Shown here one piece after another: positions 26,956 through 36,147 of a stretch of 64,000 bases of DNA. Source of the DNA: Novosphingobium taihuense (GTDB lineage Bacteria; Pseudomonadota; Alphaproteobacteria; Sphingomonadales; Sphingomonadaceae); the NCBI RefSeq assembly GCF_007830315.1, contig NZ_VLKJ01000001.1:974120-1038119 (forward strand), in the 5' to 3' direction. The translations under genes were made by a program, and so were the position numbers. How positions within the stretch are numbered: the first letter of the stretch is position 1; every line of letters starts with the position of its first letter. A model generated the notes under the pieces. That model was not told where the DNA came from. It saw nothing but the letters and a program-made list of their open reading frames with translations, and searched no databases.

Positions 26956-27753
26956 GTGAATGCCCCCTCCCTCGCCCGCGCGATCCGCGCGGTGATGCTG
27001 ACGGCTGAGCCGACTGCCAAGGTAATGGCAGCGCGCGATGTCGTGCGGCGTTGGCGGGCGGGCGAGCTGGCGCTGGTCTTCGATGTGGACATGCCGGACT
27101 ATCCGGCGCGGCCTGCAAAGCCCGAACTGCTGCCGCCCGCAGCCATGCCCAAGCGTGGACGCGGGTCGGAACACGGGCGGATCGCGCTGCTCCACGCGCT
27201 GGCCCACATCGAGTTCGTGGCGATCGACCTGGCGCTCGATGCGGCAGGGAGGTTCGGCGCCCAGATGGGGAGGCAGTTCATAGACGACTGGCTATCGGTC
27301 GCGGCTGACGAGGCCATGCATTTTGCCCTGATCGCGCGGCGGTTGCGCACGCTTGGCAGCTTCTACGGGGCAATGCCTGCGCACGACGGGCTATGGGACG
27401 CCGCGCGCGAGACAGCACACGATGTGGCCGCGCGGCTCGCGGTGGTGCCGATGGTGCTGGAAGCGCGTGCGCTGGACGTGACGCCGATGACGGTAGAGCG
27501 GTTCCTGAAGGCGGGAGACGAACGCTCTGCGCGCATCCTGCAGAGAATCGTTGACGACGAAATCCGCCATGTGCGCTTCGGCACAACACATTTCGCGGAG
27601 GTGTGTCAGATGAGGGAAGAATCGCCGCCCAAGCTTTGGAAAATGCTGGTCGATCGGCACTTCCGCGGCGTGGTTAAGCCGCCGTTCAACGACTCGGCGC
27701 GCCGGTCAGCCGGTTTGTCGCGCGAAATGATGGCAGGGGTTGCCTGCCTGTAA
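26956..27753 (+). CDS. DUF455 ferritin-like protein
   Basis: This 265-residue protein starts at a GTG with GGGAGCC upstream. It matches the DUF455 family of ferritin-like four-helix proteins. Metal-binding-type acidic/His positions are visible in LLHALAHIEFVAIDLALD (about 77-94), AADEAMHFALIARRL (about 115-129), MVLEARALDV (about 157) and VDDEIRHVRFG (about 197-207). The family's function is not firmly established; a diiron oxidase or hydroxylase role, with links to tRNA modification in some members, is possible. It follows bcp in the same direction. Confidence 0.8.
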   Translation: MNAPSLARAIRAVMLTAEPTAKVMAARDVVRRWRAGELALVFDVDMPDYPARPAKPELLPPAAMPKRGRGSEHGRIALLHALAHIEFVAIDLALDAAGRFGAQMGRQFIDDWLSVAADEAMHFALIARRLRTLGSFYGAMPAHDGLWDAARETAHDVAARLAVVPMVLEARALDVTPMTVERFLKAGDERSARILQRIVDDEIRHVRFGTTHFAEVCQMREESPPKLWKMLVDRHFRGVVKPPFNDSARRSAGLSREMMAGVACL

Positions 27754-27940
27754 CCTGCCACGCATACCCCAATTCACGAGATGGCGGGGGGTTCCGACCA
27801 ACTCTGAAATATCCCAAGGCGGCGGGCCGAAACCTGCCTGCTGCCATAAAACGGGTTCGCTCTGGGGGTTCAGGGCTTGCCGCTTCAAAGGTCGCACCGG
27901 CCGGGAGCGGAGAGCCGAGAAAAAGGTCGTACGGGTCGTA

Positions 27941-28654
27941 ATGTTGTTCAACACCAACACCTTCAAGACTGTATTCAGCGCCCTTACGGCGATTGTTGCA
28001 TTCTCTTCCGCTCCGGCTTTCGCCAACAGCGCTTCTTCCGCAGACATCGCCGCTCCGCTTCGCGCCGCCGAAGCTGCCAAGGCAGGCGTCTCGGCCGATC
28101 GCGGCGATGAAGAATTCCGCCGTCTCTTCGCCAGCTGGCAGCAGCTCGACAACGGCATCCTGCCTTCTTCGCGCCCCACCACCATCCGCAAGGCTTCGGT
28201 TTCGATCCCGTCGCTGGCGCCCGTGTCGATGACCCGCCTTTCGAGCGGTTACGGCATGCGGGAACACCCGGTGCTTGGTGGCCGTCGCGCGCACAAGGGC
28301 ATCGATCTTTCCGCCCCGACCGGCACCCCGATCCGCGCCAGCGCCGATGGCGTCGTGGAAAAGGCTGAATGGTTCGGCGGTTATGGCCTGTTCGTCGGCC
28401 TTGATCATGGCGGTGGCATGGAAACCCGTTATGGCCACATGTCGCGCGTGGCGGTTGCCGAAGGGCAGCAGGTCCGCAAGGGCGACGTGATCGGCTATGT
28501 CGGCTCGACCGGCCGCTCGACCGGCCCGCACCTGCACTACGAAGTCCGAGTTGCCGGCGAAGCGGTCAATCCGCTGCCTTACATGCAGGGCAAGAGCGAC
28601 TCGCTTTATGCCAGCAATGACAAGGCTGCGGGCCGCGGCGGTCCTGAGGAATAA
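27941..28654 (+). CDS. Secreted M23-family peptidase (LytM-type)
   Basis: This 237-residue protein has a signal peptide (about 1-28, ending AFA), a short helical linker and a C-terminal peptidase M23 domain: SSGYGMREHPV, the Zn ligands His118 and Asp122 in HKGID, His166 in YGHMS, and HLH at 197-199. All expected residues of an active zinc endopeptidase are present, so it should cut peptidoglycan cross-bridges in the periplasm. The ATG at 27941 was chosen for the signal peptide it gives. A strong terminator follows. Confidence 0.9.
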   Translation: MLFNTNTFKTVFSALTAIVAFSSAPAFANSASSADIAAPLRAAEAAKAGVSADRGDEEFRRLFASWQQLDNGILPSSRPTTIRKASVSIPSLAPVSMTRLSSGYGMREHPVLGGRRAHKGIDLSAPTGTPIRASADGVVEKAEWFGGYGLFVGLDHGGGMETRYGHMSRVAVAEGQQVRKGDVIGYVGSTGRSTGPHLHYEVRVAGEAVNPLPYMQGKSDSLYASNDKAAGRGGPEE

Positions 28655-28704
28655 TGGCAAGGGCCATATGGCCCGGCCAGACGATGCATCTTGGAGAGGA
28701 TGTG

Positions 28705-28734
28705 GAAGAGGGCTCCGGTGACGGGGCCCTCTTC
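28705..28734. terminator. Hairpin terminator after the M23 peptidase gene
   Basis: A stem GAAGAGGGC / GCCCTCTTC (28705-28713 with 28726-28734) extends inward by CC/GG pairs and is followed by TGTTTGGG. It lies between the convergent peptidase and phytochrome genes. Confidence 0.8.
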
Positions 28735-28754
28735 TGTTTGGGCCTTGTGACCCT

Positions 28755-31331
28755 TTATTGGTTTTCCGAGATCTCGCCGGCCGGCAGCAGTGCCGCCAGA
28801 GCGCGAGCGACATTTCCGATCGTGTAGGGCTTTTGCACCACGGGCCGTGCCCGGTGAACGTCAGGAAACTTTGCCTGTTCTCCGTATCCCGTCGCAAAAA
28901 TGAAGGGGATGTCGAGCTGATGAAGAACATCGGCGATAGGAAAGCTCGTGCCGATGCCAAGGTTGATATCGAGCATGGCGACCGTCGGCGGCGCAGTGTC
29001 GATGAGATCAAGTGCGGCGTCTACCGAACCCGCCGTGACGATCTCTTGGGCACCAAGGCGCGACACGATATCTTCGGCATCCAGAGCGATAATCAGGCTG
29101 TCCTCGACCAGCAGCACACGCTGTCCGGCAAGAAGATTCATCGGCGGCTCTTCGGCGTGACCGGGGCCCGACTTGGGGAAATGGATCGTGCGCGACGCTC
29201 CTGAAGCTTCGGCGACGTGCCGCTTGGGAATCAGCAGGTCGGCTTCGAACCCTCCTATGGCAAAACGGACATGGGCTTCGCCGCCAAGATCGTAGGGCAC
29301 CGAACGCTGGATGATCGTGGTGCCAAAGCCCTTGCGCTTGGGTTGCTTGACAGGGGGCCCGCCGATCTCGCGCCATTGCACGCACAGATCGCCCTTTGCC
29401 GTGAACGACCAGGTGATCGAAACGTGGCCATCGGGCAGCGAAAGGCTACCGTACTTGTTCGAGTTGGTGACCAATTCATGCAGCACGAGCGCCAGCGTTG
29501 TATAGGCAAGCGGGTTCAGCATGACCGGCTCGCCGCTGCTGCGGATGCGCGTGGCATCGACCATGAAGGCGGCCGCTTCGGCATCGATCAGCGATTGCAG
29601 CGGGGCCGGTCCCCAGTGATCCTCGGTGATCTGGTTGTGCGCGCGGGCGAGAGCATGGATGCGCCCGTCGATCAGCTTGACGAAGGAAGACAGCGCCGGG
29701 TCGCTTGCCTGTGACTGGCGGATGAGGCCGCGGATGAGGCCAAGGATGTTGCGAACGCGGTGGTTGAGCTCTGCGATCAGCAGTTCCTGCCGCTCGCCTG
29801 CCTGCTGGCGTTCGGCCGTGGCTTCGTCCGATAGCCGCAGCACCACTTCGATGAGGGTTGCGCGCAAGGTTTCAGCCACGCGCAGCTCTGAGGTCGTGAA
29901 GGGTTGCGATTTACCCCGGACAAGTTCCTTCCATTCGGCAAAGCTCTGGCGCGGGGTAAGGCGCGGGCCGTTCGGGCCATATTCCACCGGCTTGTGCGGA
30001 TCGCCCGCCCAGCGCACCGAGCGGACCATTTCCGACCGGAACAGCACGACGTAATCGCGCGGTGAACGGGAAATCGGAATGGCGAGCAGCCCTGCGGCCT
30101 TGTCGGAAAAGTGCTCTGCATCCGGCACCAGCGAACCGATATTGTCGGTGGCGTAGACTTTCCCCGCCGCGGTTGCGTTGAGCGCCCGCACGATACGGCG
30201 GAAATCCTCTGTCGGCGGGCACTGCCCCGAAAAGGCATAGCCTCCCGATAGCCAGACGCCGACGCCGTCTGCCGGGATCGCATGAGTGAGGATATCTGCC
30301 AGCCAGTCAGGATCGCGCAGCAGGGCTTCATCGGATGCCACGGCACCGAGCAACTGGTCCGAAATGTCGCGGGCGCGGCGCTCGTATTCGACGGTAGCCT
30401 GCCGCTCGCGGCTTTCCAGCCTCATGCAGAACATCTGGGCGAAGAGTTCGGCGACGGCGCGACGTTCGAAGTTCGGGTTGTTGGCTGAATAATGATGGCA
30501 GGCGAACAGGCCCCAGAGCTTCCCATCGACGATGATCGAGATGGACAGCGAGGCATCGACGCCCATGTTCTTGAGATATTCGATGTGGATCGGCGATACC
30601 GAACGCAGCAGCGAAAGCGACATGTCGAGCGGGGCGCCGTTCTCGTCGAGCGCGGGGTGGATCGGGACCGGCTTGGCGTGAACATCGCCGATGACGCGCA
30701 GCATGTTGCGCAGGTACAGCTGACGCGCCTGCACAGGGATGTCGGTGGCTGGATAGTGCAGGCCGAGGAACTGGCCGATACCCGGGCGGCAGGCCTCGGC
30801 CACGACTTCGCCCGAGCCATCGGCGGCAAAGCGATAGACCATGACCCGGTCGAACTGGATCAACGCTCGGATCTGGCGGGCGCCTTCGCGATAGAAAGCG
30901 GTCATGCTCTGGCATTGATCGAGGCGGGCGAACATGGAACGGACGATGCTGGTGACATCGCCGAGATGGCCACGCGATGGCTCTGCCTCGATCACGATCT
31001 GGCGGCCGCTGTAATGGATGGCGACGTCGAAATTTCCTTTGCCATCCACCAGCGGCACGTCGAACATCCGCTCGACCGAGTCGGGCCCACGGAGCATCGT
31101 GGTTCGGTTGCGCAGGTCGTGGACAGCCTGTGGCGTGAACACCTGATCGAGCGACTGTCCGAGGACGTCGTCCACCGTGCGACCGATGAACTCGGGCAGG
31201 TTGACCGATGCCCGCGCGACCATCCAGTCGCTGGTCAGGGCGAGCAGAAAGCCGCTGGGCTGGATGGTGCCAAGAATGTGGATCGGTTCACGATCGCAAT
31301 TGGTCAGATCGACCGCGTAGTCAGTACTCAA
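28755..31331 (-). CDS. Bacteriophytochrome HWE-type histidine kinase with C-terminal receiver
   Basis: The roughly 858-residue red/far-red light sensor has a PAS domain with biliverdin-binding Cys12 (DLTNCDREPIH), a GAF domain with YPATDIPVQARQLY and a PHY region to about residue 500. The kinase part has LNHRVRN (His524), the HELVTNSNKYGSL ATP site and QWREIGG, which mark the HWE family. A receiver domain with LLVEDS and MLDINLG ends the protein. I chose the TTG at 31331 because GGAGG lies 8 bases upstream and Cys12 is then normally placed; a GTG at 31337 is too close to that site. The start overlaps the end of the heme oxygenase gene by 11 bases. Confidence 0.9.
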   Translation of the reverse strand: MSTDYAVDLTNCDREPIHILGTIQPSGFLLALTSDWMVARASVNLPEFIGRTVDDVLGQSLDQVFTPQAVHDLRNRTTMLRGPDSVERMFDVPLVDGKGNFDVAIHYSGRQIVIEAEPSRGHLGDVTSIVRSMFARLDQCQSMTAFYREGARQIRALIQFDRVMVYRFAADGSGEVVAEACRPGIGQFLGLHYPATDIPVQARQLYLRNMLRVIGDVHAKPVPIHPALDENGAPLDMSLSLLRSVSPIHIEYLKNMGVDASLSISIIVDGKLWGLFACHHYSANNPNFERRAVAELFAQMFCMRLESRERQATVEYERRARDISDQLLGAVASDEALLRDPDWLADILTHAIPADGVGVWLSGGYAFSGQCPPTEDFRRIVRALNATAAGKVYATDNIGSLVPDAEHFSDKAAGLLAIPISRSPRDYVVLFRSEMVRSVRWAGDPHKPVEYGPNGPRLTPRQSFAEWKELVRGKSQPFTTSELRVAETLRATLIEVVLRLSDEATAERQQAGERQELLIAELNHRVRNILGLIRGLIRQSQASDPALSSFVKLIDGRIHALARAHNQITEDHWGPAPLQSLIDAEAAAFMVDATRIRSSGEPVMLNPLAYTTLALVLHELVTNSNKYGSLSLPDGHVSITWSFTAKGDLCVQWREIGGPPVKQPKRKGFGTTIIQRSVPYDLGGEAHVRFAIGGFEADLLIPKRHVAEASGASRTIHFPKSGPGHAEEPPMNLLAGQRVLLVEDSLIIALDAEDIVSRLGAQEIVTAGSVDAALDLIDTAPPTVAMLDINLGIGTSFPIADVLHQLDIPFIFATGYGEQAKFPDVHRARPVVQKPYTIGNVARALAALLPAGEISENQ

Positions 31332-31860
31332 GGACACAGCCTCCAGCTTGTGCCAGTGCCGCTTCTTCGAAGAGACGGAACACCTTGCGTGCAGAGGCCA
31401 GGGCAGAAGCCTTGTCATCCGGGGAAATGAGCTTGCGGTCGAGAAGGTCGACCAAGGTCCGCCAGCGCAATGACGCTGAATCGCCGAGGAAACGGCGAGG
31501 TAGATCTTCCGGCACACGCCGCGCGAGCATTGCCCCGCCAAGCCGCGAGCCCTCGATCACGTAGAGTGCACCAAGCACTTCTGCAGTCGAGGAGAACGTG
31601 AGAGCGGGCTGCTTCGCGAGGGGGAAGTCTGCGCCGAGATCGGACAGATCGGATTTGAGCAGGTGCGAACGCTGCCTGGCCGGCCAGTCGCCGAGGATCT
31701 GCCCTGCCCCCGCTTCGTCGAGGGACGTTTCGAGCGAGGCTAACGCGCTTGCCTGAGCCAGCAGAAACAAACGGTAATCATCACGATGGGCAAGGTCAAA
31801 CTGGCCAAAGGCTTCGTCGACACGATCGTGGTCTGCACGTGTTTGTTCGCGAAGGAACAT
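31321..31860 (-). CDS. bphO: Biliverdin-producing heme oxygenase of the phytochrome operon
   Basis: This 179-residue protein has the proximal heme-ligand His11 in LREQTRADHDRVDEAF and the distal helix YVIEGSRLGGAML. It opens heme to biliverdin IX-alpha, the chromophore of the phytochrome encoded directly downstream with an 11-base overlap. The ATG at 31860 starts at the homologous region; an in-frame TTG at 31911 would add 17 residues. It is shorter than mammalian heme oxygenase but normal for BphO. Confidence 0.88.
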   Translation of the reverse strand: MFLREQTRADHDRVDEAFGQFDLAHRDDYRLFLLAQASALASLETSLDEAGAGQILGDWPARQRSHLLKSDLSDLGADFPLAKQPALTFSSTAEVLGALYVIEGSRLGGAMLARRVPEDLPRRFLGDSASLRWRTLVDLLDRKLISPDDKASALASARKVFRLFEEAALAQAGGCVLEY

Positions 31861-32147
31861 GCGGGCCGGTTGCCCGGAAGTAACAGAAATATCCAACGCG
31901 CCACCGACCAAACAAGACTTGCATCAAGCCCCAAAATGCACATCATTGCGAAAAGTTTCTGCGGTGACCGCACAATTTCGACGTCGCGTGCAGTTTTTGA
32001 GCCTGACTTTTCAGCAAGGCGCTGAATTTCCTGCCTTAAAGAACATACGTCATTCGACGCGTATACCTGCGGCGAGATCCTCCCATAGTGCCTCCCGAAT
32101 AGCGGGGTTTTGACCCTGCTTGTGTCGTGCGTTCCGGAGTGTGGCAG
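31861..32147. promoter_or_regulatory. Divergent promoter region of bphO-bphP and the desaturase-family gene
   Basis: About 287 bases, AT-richer than the surrounding genes, lie between divergent transcripts. They include AAAGTTTC, CAGTTTTTGAG and CCTTAAAGAAC stretches. A GGAG at 32135 is the ribosome site of the plus-strand gene. No coding frame with sensible composition was seen, and no light-regulator box could be assigned with confidence. Confidence 0.45.
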
Positions 32148-33143
32148 ATGGCAGGTGTACGCGTTGGCAATCGGATCATCGGGGCGGATGCACCGGTAAC
32201 CGTCGGGTGGGAGAACCTGCCCAAGGTTGAGGGCGGCGCGTTCAAGCGGGCGTTCTTCACCTGGTTCCAGCCGGTTACCTTCTTCGGCTTCCTGCTGTTC
32301 TGGTACTACGCGCCCAACGAGTGGGCGGTGGCTTCCACCGGCATCGCGATCGGCATCGTGTTCAAGCTGGTGCTGCTGGGGCTGGAGTGGGTCAATCCCC
32401 GGCACCGTTCATGGCAACTGACGTGGAAGGAACTGGTGACCGACCTGTTCTATGTTGGCCTTGGCTATACCGTGCTGCGGATTGTCGACCAGTTCATCGG
32501 GTCTGACGCGATCATCGGCATGGTGCAGAACAACTTCGATCTGGCCAAGGTGGCGTGGTTTACCGGGCTGCCGCTGCTGCTGCAGGCATTCCTGATCTCG
32601 TTCATCTTCGATTTCGGGCAGTACTGGATGCACCGGGGCATGCACAACTGGTACCCGCTGTGGCTGACCCACGCGCCGCACCACTACATCACGCAGCTCA
32701 ACATCAACAAGGGCGCGGTGGGCAATCCGGTGGAGCTGTTCCTGATCGGCCTTGGCATCGGCGGGTTCTTCGACTTCCTGCCGCGCGCGTTCCTGCTGGC
32801 GGGCACTTTTGGCCTGGCGGTGAGCACCTACCAGCACATCAACACGCGCTTCAACACGCCGCGCTGGTGGCGCTTCCTGTTCAACACGACCGAGCATCAC
32901 AGCGTCCACCACTCTCAGGACTACGAAGCCACGCGCAGCAACTATGCTGGCACCTGGATCGTGATCGACCGCATGTTCGGCACCTGCGTGGATGGCGAGG
33001 CGGAGCTGCTGGGCATGGAAGGCGGGCGCCGCATGCACATTCGCGAAGTGATGCACTATCCCTTCACCGAGGCTTGGAAGACGATAAAGGCGAAGCTCGG
33101 GCGCGGCGCGAGCATGCCCGAGACGGCGGTTCCTGCGGAATGA
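32148..33143 (+). CDS. Sterol desaturase/fatty acid hydroxylase family membrane protein
   Basis: This 331-residue membrane protein has several hydrophobic segments (about 40-55, 60-82, 95-115, 140-160, 195-230) and the histidine clusters of a diiron hydroxylase: MHRGMHN (161-167), HAPHH (175-179) and EHHSVHH (249-255). It probably hydroxylates or desaturates a lipid; the substrate is unknown. The ATG has GGAG 9 bases upstream, and an in-frame GTG at 32127 is less likely. Its stop overlaps the next gene as ATGA, so the two are probably a pair. Confidence 0.88.
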   Translation: MAGVRVGNRIIGADAPVTVGWENLPKVEGGAFKRAFFTWFQPVTFFGFLLFWYYAPNEWAVASTGIAIGIVFKLVLLGLEWVNPRHRSWQLTWKELVTDLFYVGLGYTVLRIVDQFIGSDAIIGMVQNNFDLAKVAWFTGLPLLLQAFLISFIFDFGQYWMHRGMHNWYPLWLTHAPHHYITQLNINKGAVGNPVELFLIGLGIGGFFDFLPRAFLLAGTFGLAVSTYQHINTRFNTPRWWRFLFNTTEHHSVHHSQDYEATRSNYAGTWIVIDRMFGTCVDGEAELLGMEGGRRMHIREVMHYPFTEAWKTIKAKLGRGASMPETAVPAE

Positions 33144-33823
33144 GCGGAACCGCGATTGCATCACCCTGGACGCAACCGGTGAGCCCGGAGAAGCCTCGCG
33201 TGAACCTGCGCTTCATCGACTGGATCTGGACGGTGCGCGATGAAGTGCCGGTGCCCGAAGGCCTGAGCACCGCTGAAGCGCTGGAGCGGGTCGCGCCGGT
33301 GCTGGACGAGCCGGACACGCAGTACCAGCGCGATGGCGAGGGACTGCGCTACACCAAGGGATCGCCCGCCGCGCAGGACCCGCTTTCGGTGTTCGAGAAG
33401 GGATCGCTGCGGGTGGAGGATACGGCGGGCGGGATGGTGCTGCGCTACCGTCTGGTCAGCCGGTTCATGCTGTTCTGCTTCATCCTGCCGCTGGTGTTCG
33501 TGGGCTTTGGCCAGTTGACGCTGGCCGTGGCCGAATACCAGAAGGCGCAGGCCGAGGCGAAAGAGAAGGCCGAGGGTGCCAAGAAGGACGAGAAGAAGAA
33601 GGACGAACCGGTCCTGACGCTCAACCCCGTCGACAAGTTCCTTGGCGCGCCTGCGCCCGAAAAGCCCAAGGACGGCGAGAGCAAATCGCGCAAGCGCAAG
33701 CCTTCGGCAACGGCGGCTTATGTCTTCGCGGGGATCTTTGCGTTTCTGTACCTTGTGGGGCGGTTTCTGGAACCGTGGCTGGTGCGGCGGACGTTTCGGC
33801 GGAAGTTGGCCGGTGAGGGTTAG
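33140..33823 (+). CDS. Membrane protein of unknown function, coupled to the desaturase gene
   Basis: This 227-residue protein has a soluble N-terminal part (about 1-105), two membrane segments (about 106-130 and 190-208) and, between them, a highly charged Lys/Glu/Pro loop (AEAKEKAEGAKKDEKKKDEP, then EKPKDGESKSRKRK). No family was recognised. It overlaps the desaturase-family gene by 4 bases and may be an accessory factor, which is inference from the coupling only. Confidence 0.72.
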   Translation: MSGTAIASPWTQPVSPEKPRVNLRFIDWIWTVRDEVPVPEGLSTAEALERVAPVLDEPDTQYQRDGEGLRYTKGSPAAQDPLSVFEKGSLRVEDTAGGMVLRYRLVSRFMLFCFILPLVFVGFGQLTLAVAEYQKAQAEAKEKAEGAKKDEKKKDEPVLTLNPVDKFLGAPAPEKPKDGESKSRKRKPSATAAYVFAGIFAFLYLVGRFLEPWLVRRTFRRKLAGEG

Positions 33824-33922
33824 GCTGGGGAGCTTGATCAACGTCCGCTGTGTGGCAATTTTGCGAAGGTGCTGAATTGGGGCAGGAGCGGCATTCAAGC
33901 CGATCAAAATTGGACGCCTACT

Positions 33923-34429
33923 TCACATTACCCCGCTCCAACGCGGGCCTTGCACATCGCCATCACGGTATCCCGTTCCGTCGTCACACCCGGTGATGCT
34001 GTGGCCAAAGGCACGGACCAAAGTCCTCACCGAATCGATTCCTCCATAGGGATAAGAGTGCGGATCAAGTTCAAACCGCGCGCGCCCTTGCGTAAGTTTT
34101 CGAACCCCAACCAACTCGTATTCACCGTCCAAAATAGCATCGATCATTGAGCCGAAATCCCAAGGCGGTGTAGGCATTTCGGGGCTGTGGCGATCAGGCA
34201 GTGGGGTAGAGAACCAGAACTCATTCCAGAGTTCCCTTTCTGCTTCGCTAGGCCACCAAAATTCCGCGAGATCCGAGACAGTGAAAAGGCGTAGCCAGAA
34301 ATTCTCATCCCGAATGCCGTCGCCGTTTTTCTGCTTCCGCAATTGACCAGCAACAGTCGCCAAGCGGTTAAATGCAGCGTCGTCAGAGATTACGAATTCG
34401 ACAAATGCCAATTGCTGCGTGCGGGTCAT
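33923..34429 (-). CDS. Unrecognised soluble protein, base composition unlike its neighbours
   Basis: The roughly 168-residue protein is rich in Trp, Phe, Asp and Tyr (ENFWLRLF, DLAEFWWPSEAERELWNEFWF, ELDPHSYPYGGIDSVRTLVRAFGH). No signal or membrane segment is seen and no family was recognised. The third codon positions are visibly less GC-rich than in flanking genes, which suggests transfer. The ATG at 34429 has AAGGAG directly against it, which is an unusual spacing, and the frame is open for another 71 codons upstream, so the start is uncertain. Size and residue mix recall immunity-type proteins of toxin systems, but no toxin gene is adjacent. Confidence 0.6.
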   Translation of the reverse strand: MTRTQQLAFVEFVISDDAAFNRLATVAGQLRKQKNGDGIRDENFWLRLFTVSDLAEFWWPSEAERELWNEFWFSTPLPDRHSPEMPTPPWDFGSMIDAILDGEYELVGVRKLTQGRARFELDPHSYPYGGIDSVRTLVRAFGHSITGCDDGTGYRDGDVQGPRWSGVM

Positions 34430-34626
34430 CTCCTTCTTGTGATGGATTGAAAGATTGTCCGCAATGGCGTCGTGCGCTGACGAGCAGCTTTTGTCGAAAA
34501 CACTCCGATAGCGGACGTTCTCGGTTCGCCTGCGCCAACGGCTGCCTTCGGTGCCGGATACGAAATGTGGACGAGCGGGCATGGGGGGGCGACGAAGGGC
34601 TGGCGCCTTCGTCGGTTCGCTTGGCC

Positions 34627-35886
34627 CTAACCCTTCACCCACCGCGCGGCAAAAAATCCGTCGATGCCGCCTTGTTCGGCCAGCATGCCGGGATCGGAGC
34701 GGAAGCGGCCGTTGGTGGCGGTGAGAGTTGCGGGCAGTTCGGAGTCGGTGATGGGGGCGGGCGTCAGTTTGTCGAAGGCAAGGGCCTGAATTTCGCCCTC
34801 CTCGCGCTCCAGCGAGCAGACCGCATAGACCAGCGTGCCGCCCGGCGCGAGCCAGGTGGCGGCGCGTTCGAGCATGGCGGATTGCAGGGCGGTCAGCTCG
34901 GCAAGGTGGGCCTGACGGTGGAGCACATCAGGATGGCGGCGGCAGGTGCCGGTGGCGCTGCAGGGGGCATCGAGCAGGATGGCATCGAACTGGCCTTCGG
35001 GCTGCCAGTTCAGGGCATCGGCGACGACGACTTCAGCGGTGAGGCCGCTGCGCTTGAGGTTTTCGGCAAGGCGCTCGGTCCGGCGGGCGGACTTGTCGAG
35101 CGCGGTGACGTCCCACCCGGCGGCGGCGAGTTGCAGGGTCTTGCCGCCCGGCGCGGCGCAGAGATCGAGCGCGCGGCGGCCCTTGCCCTCGCCCAGCAGG
35201 CGCGCGGGCACGCTGGCGGCGAGGTCCTGCACCCACCATGCCCCTTCGCTGAAGCCGTCGAGCGCTTCGATGGCACCGGCGCGGGCGAGGCGGACGTGGC
35301 CGGGGGCGAGCGACTGGCCGCCGAGGCGTTCGGCCCATGCCTCGGTCTGTGAGGGATCGCGCAAGGTGAGGTCAAGCGGGGGCGGGACGGCAAGGCCCTG
35401 GGCAATCGCATCCAGCCGTTCGGGCCATGCAACCTGCCAGCGCGCGGCGACGGCGGGCGGAAGCGTGGGAGCCTCGGGCAGTTTTGCGCCGCTTTTGGTG
35501 ACGGCGGAGAAAACGCCATGGGCCAAGCGGCGCGGGCCGCCGGTCAGCAGCGGCAGGCCTGTGGCGACGATGGCGTGGCCGGGCAGGTTCAGGCGCAGGG
35601 CCTGTGCCAGCATCAGGCGCAGGACCGAGCGGACCTTGGCATCTTCGGGCAGGGCCTGCTTCGTCGCGCCATCGATCAGGGCATCGAGATCGGCCATCCA
35701 GCGCAGCGATTCCTGCACGATGGCCAGGGCAAGCGCACGGTCATCGCCGCGTTCGATGGCGCGCAGCACCGGGGGCGCGGCCTGATCGAGCGGATCGCCA
35801 CGGTGCAGCACGGCATCGAGCAGGCGCAGCGCGGCGCGGCGGGCGGGGACGCCGGGGACTTCATCGGCAGGTGTGGAACGGGCCAT
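34627..35886 (-). CDS. RsmB/NOP2-family RNA (cytosine-C5) methyltransferase
   Basis: The 419-residue protein has an N-terminal NusB-like helical domain (about 10-130) and a C-terminal SAM-dependent methyltransferase with the SAM site LDLCAAPGGKTLQLA (about 241), the catalytic Cys in DAPCSATGTCRRHPD (about 310) and the second Cys in VYAVCSLEREE (about 356). This is the RsmB architecture, which methylates cytosine 967 of 16S rRNA; sphingomonad annotations often leave it as RsmB/NOP family. The start follows a GGCC-rich gap shared with a small divergent gene. Confidence 0.92.
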   Translation of the reverse strand: MARSTPADEVPGVPARRAALRLLDAVLHRGDPLDQAAPPVLRAIERGDDRALALAIVQESLRWMADLDALIDGATKQALPEDAKVRSVLRLMLAQALRLNLPGHAIVATGLPLLTGGPRRLAHGVFSAVTKSGAKLPEAPTLPPAVAARWQVAWPERLDAIAQGLAVPPPLDLTLRDPSQTEAWAERLGGQSLAPGHVRLARAGAIEALDGFSEGAWWVQDLAASVPARLLGEGKGRRALDLCAAPGGKTLQLAAAGWDVTALDKSARRTERLAENLKRSGLTAEVVVADALNWQPEGQFDAILLDAPCSATGTCRRHPDVLHRQAHLAELTALQSAMLERAATWLAPGGTLVYAVCSLEREEGEIQALAFDKLTPAPITDSELPATLTATNGRFRSDPGMLAEQGGIDGFFAARWVKG

Positions 35887-35960
35887 AACGGTGAGCCTAT
35901 CGGCGCTTGTGCCCCAATATGCAATTGCAGTTCGGCCTGAGACGCGCCATCTGCAAGAGC

Positions 35961-36137
35961 ATGGAAAAGCCCACTCCCCGTGCGACGAAGCGCCCCGCGG
36001 ACTTCACCCCGCCCGCGCACTGGACCAACGACCCCGCCCCTGCGCCCAAGGCCATCGAGCGCGGCGACGACCCGGACGGGATCGACCCCACCCGCTTCGG
36101 CGATTGGGAAAAGAACGGGATCGCGATTGATTTCTGA
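35961..36137 (+). CDS. SdhAF4/DUF1674-family small protein
   Basis: This 58-residue protein ends in GIDPTRFGDWEKNGIAIDF, the conserved C-terminal signature of DUF1674, the succinate dehydrogenase assembly factor 4 family. Such proteins bind the flavinylated SdhA subunit before complex assembly. The ATG at 35961 follows CAAGAGC; an in-frame TTG at 35907 would add 18 non-conserved residues. It lies alone between two minus-strand genes, away from sdh genes. Confidence 0.82.
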   Translation: MEKPTPRATKRPADFTPPAHWTNDPAPAPKAIERGDDPDGIDPTRFGDWEKNGIAIDF

Positions 36138-36147
36138 GGGGTGAGCT

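Noticed and set aside
31844..31859. Inverted repeat TGTTC-N6-GAACA at the start of the heme oxygenase gene, similar to a regulator site
   Set aside because: It lies within the first codons of bphO and the spacing does not match the TGT-N12-ACA PpsR site; chance in coding sequence is likely.
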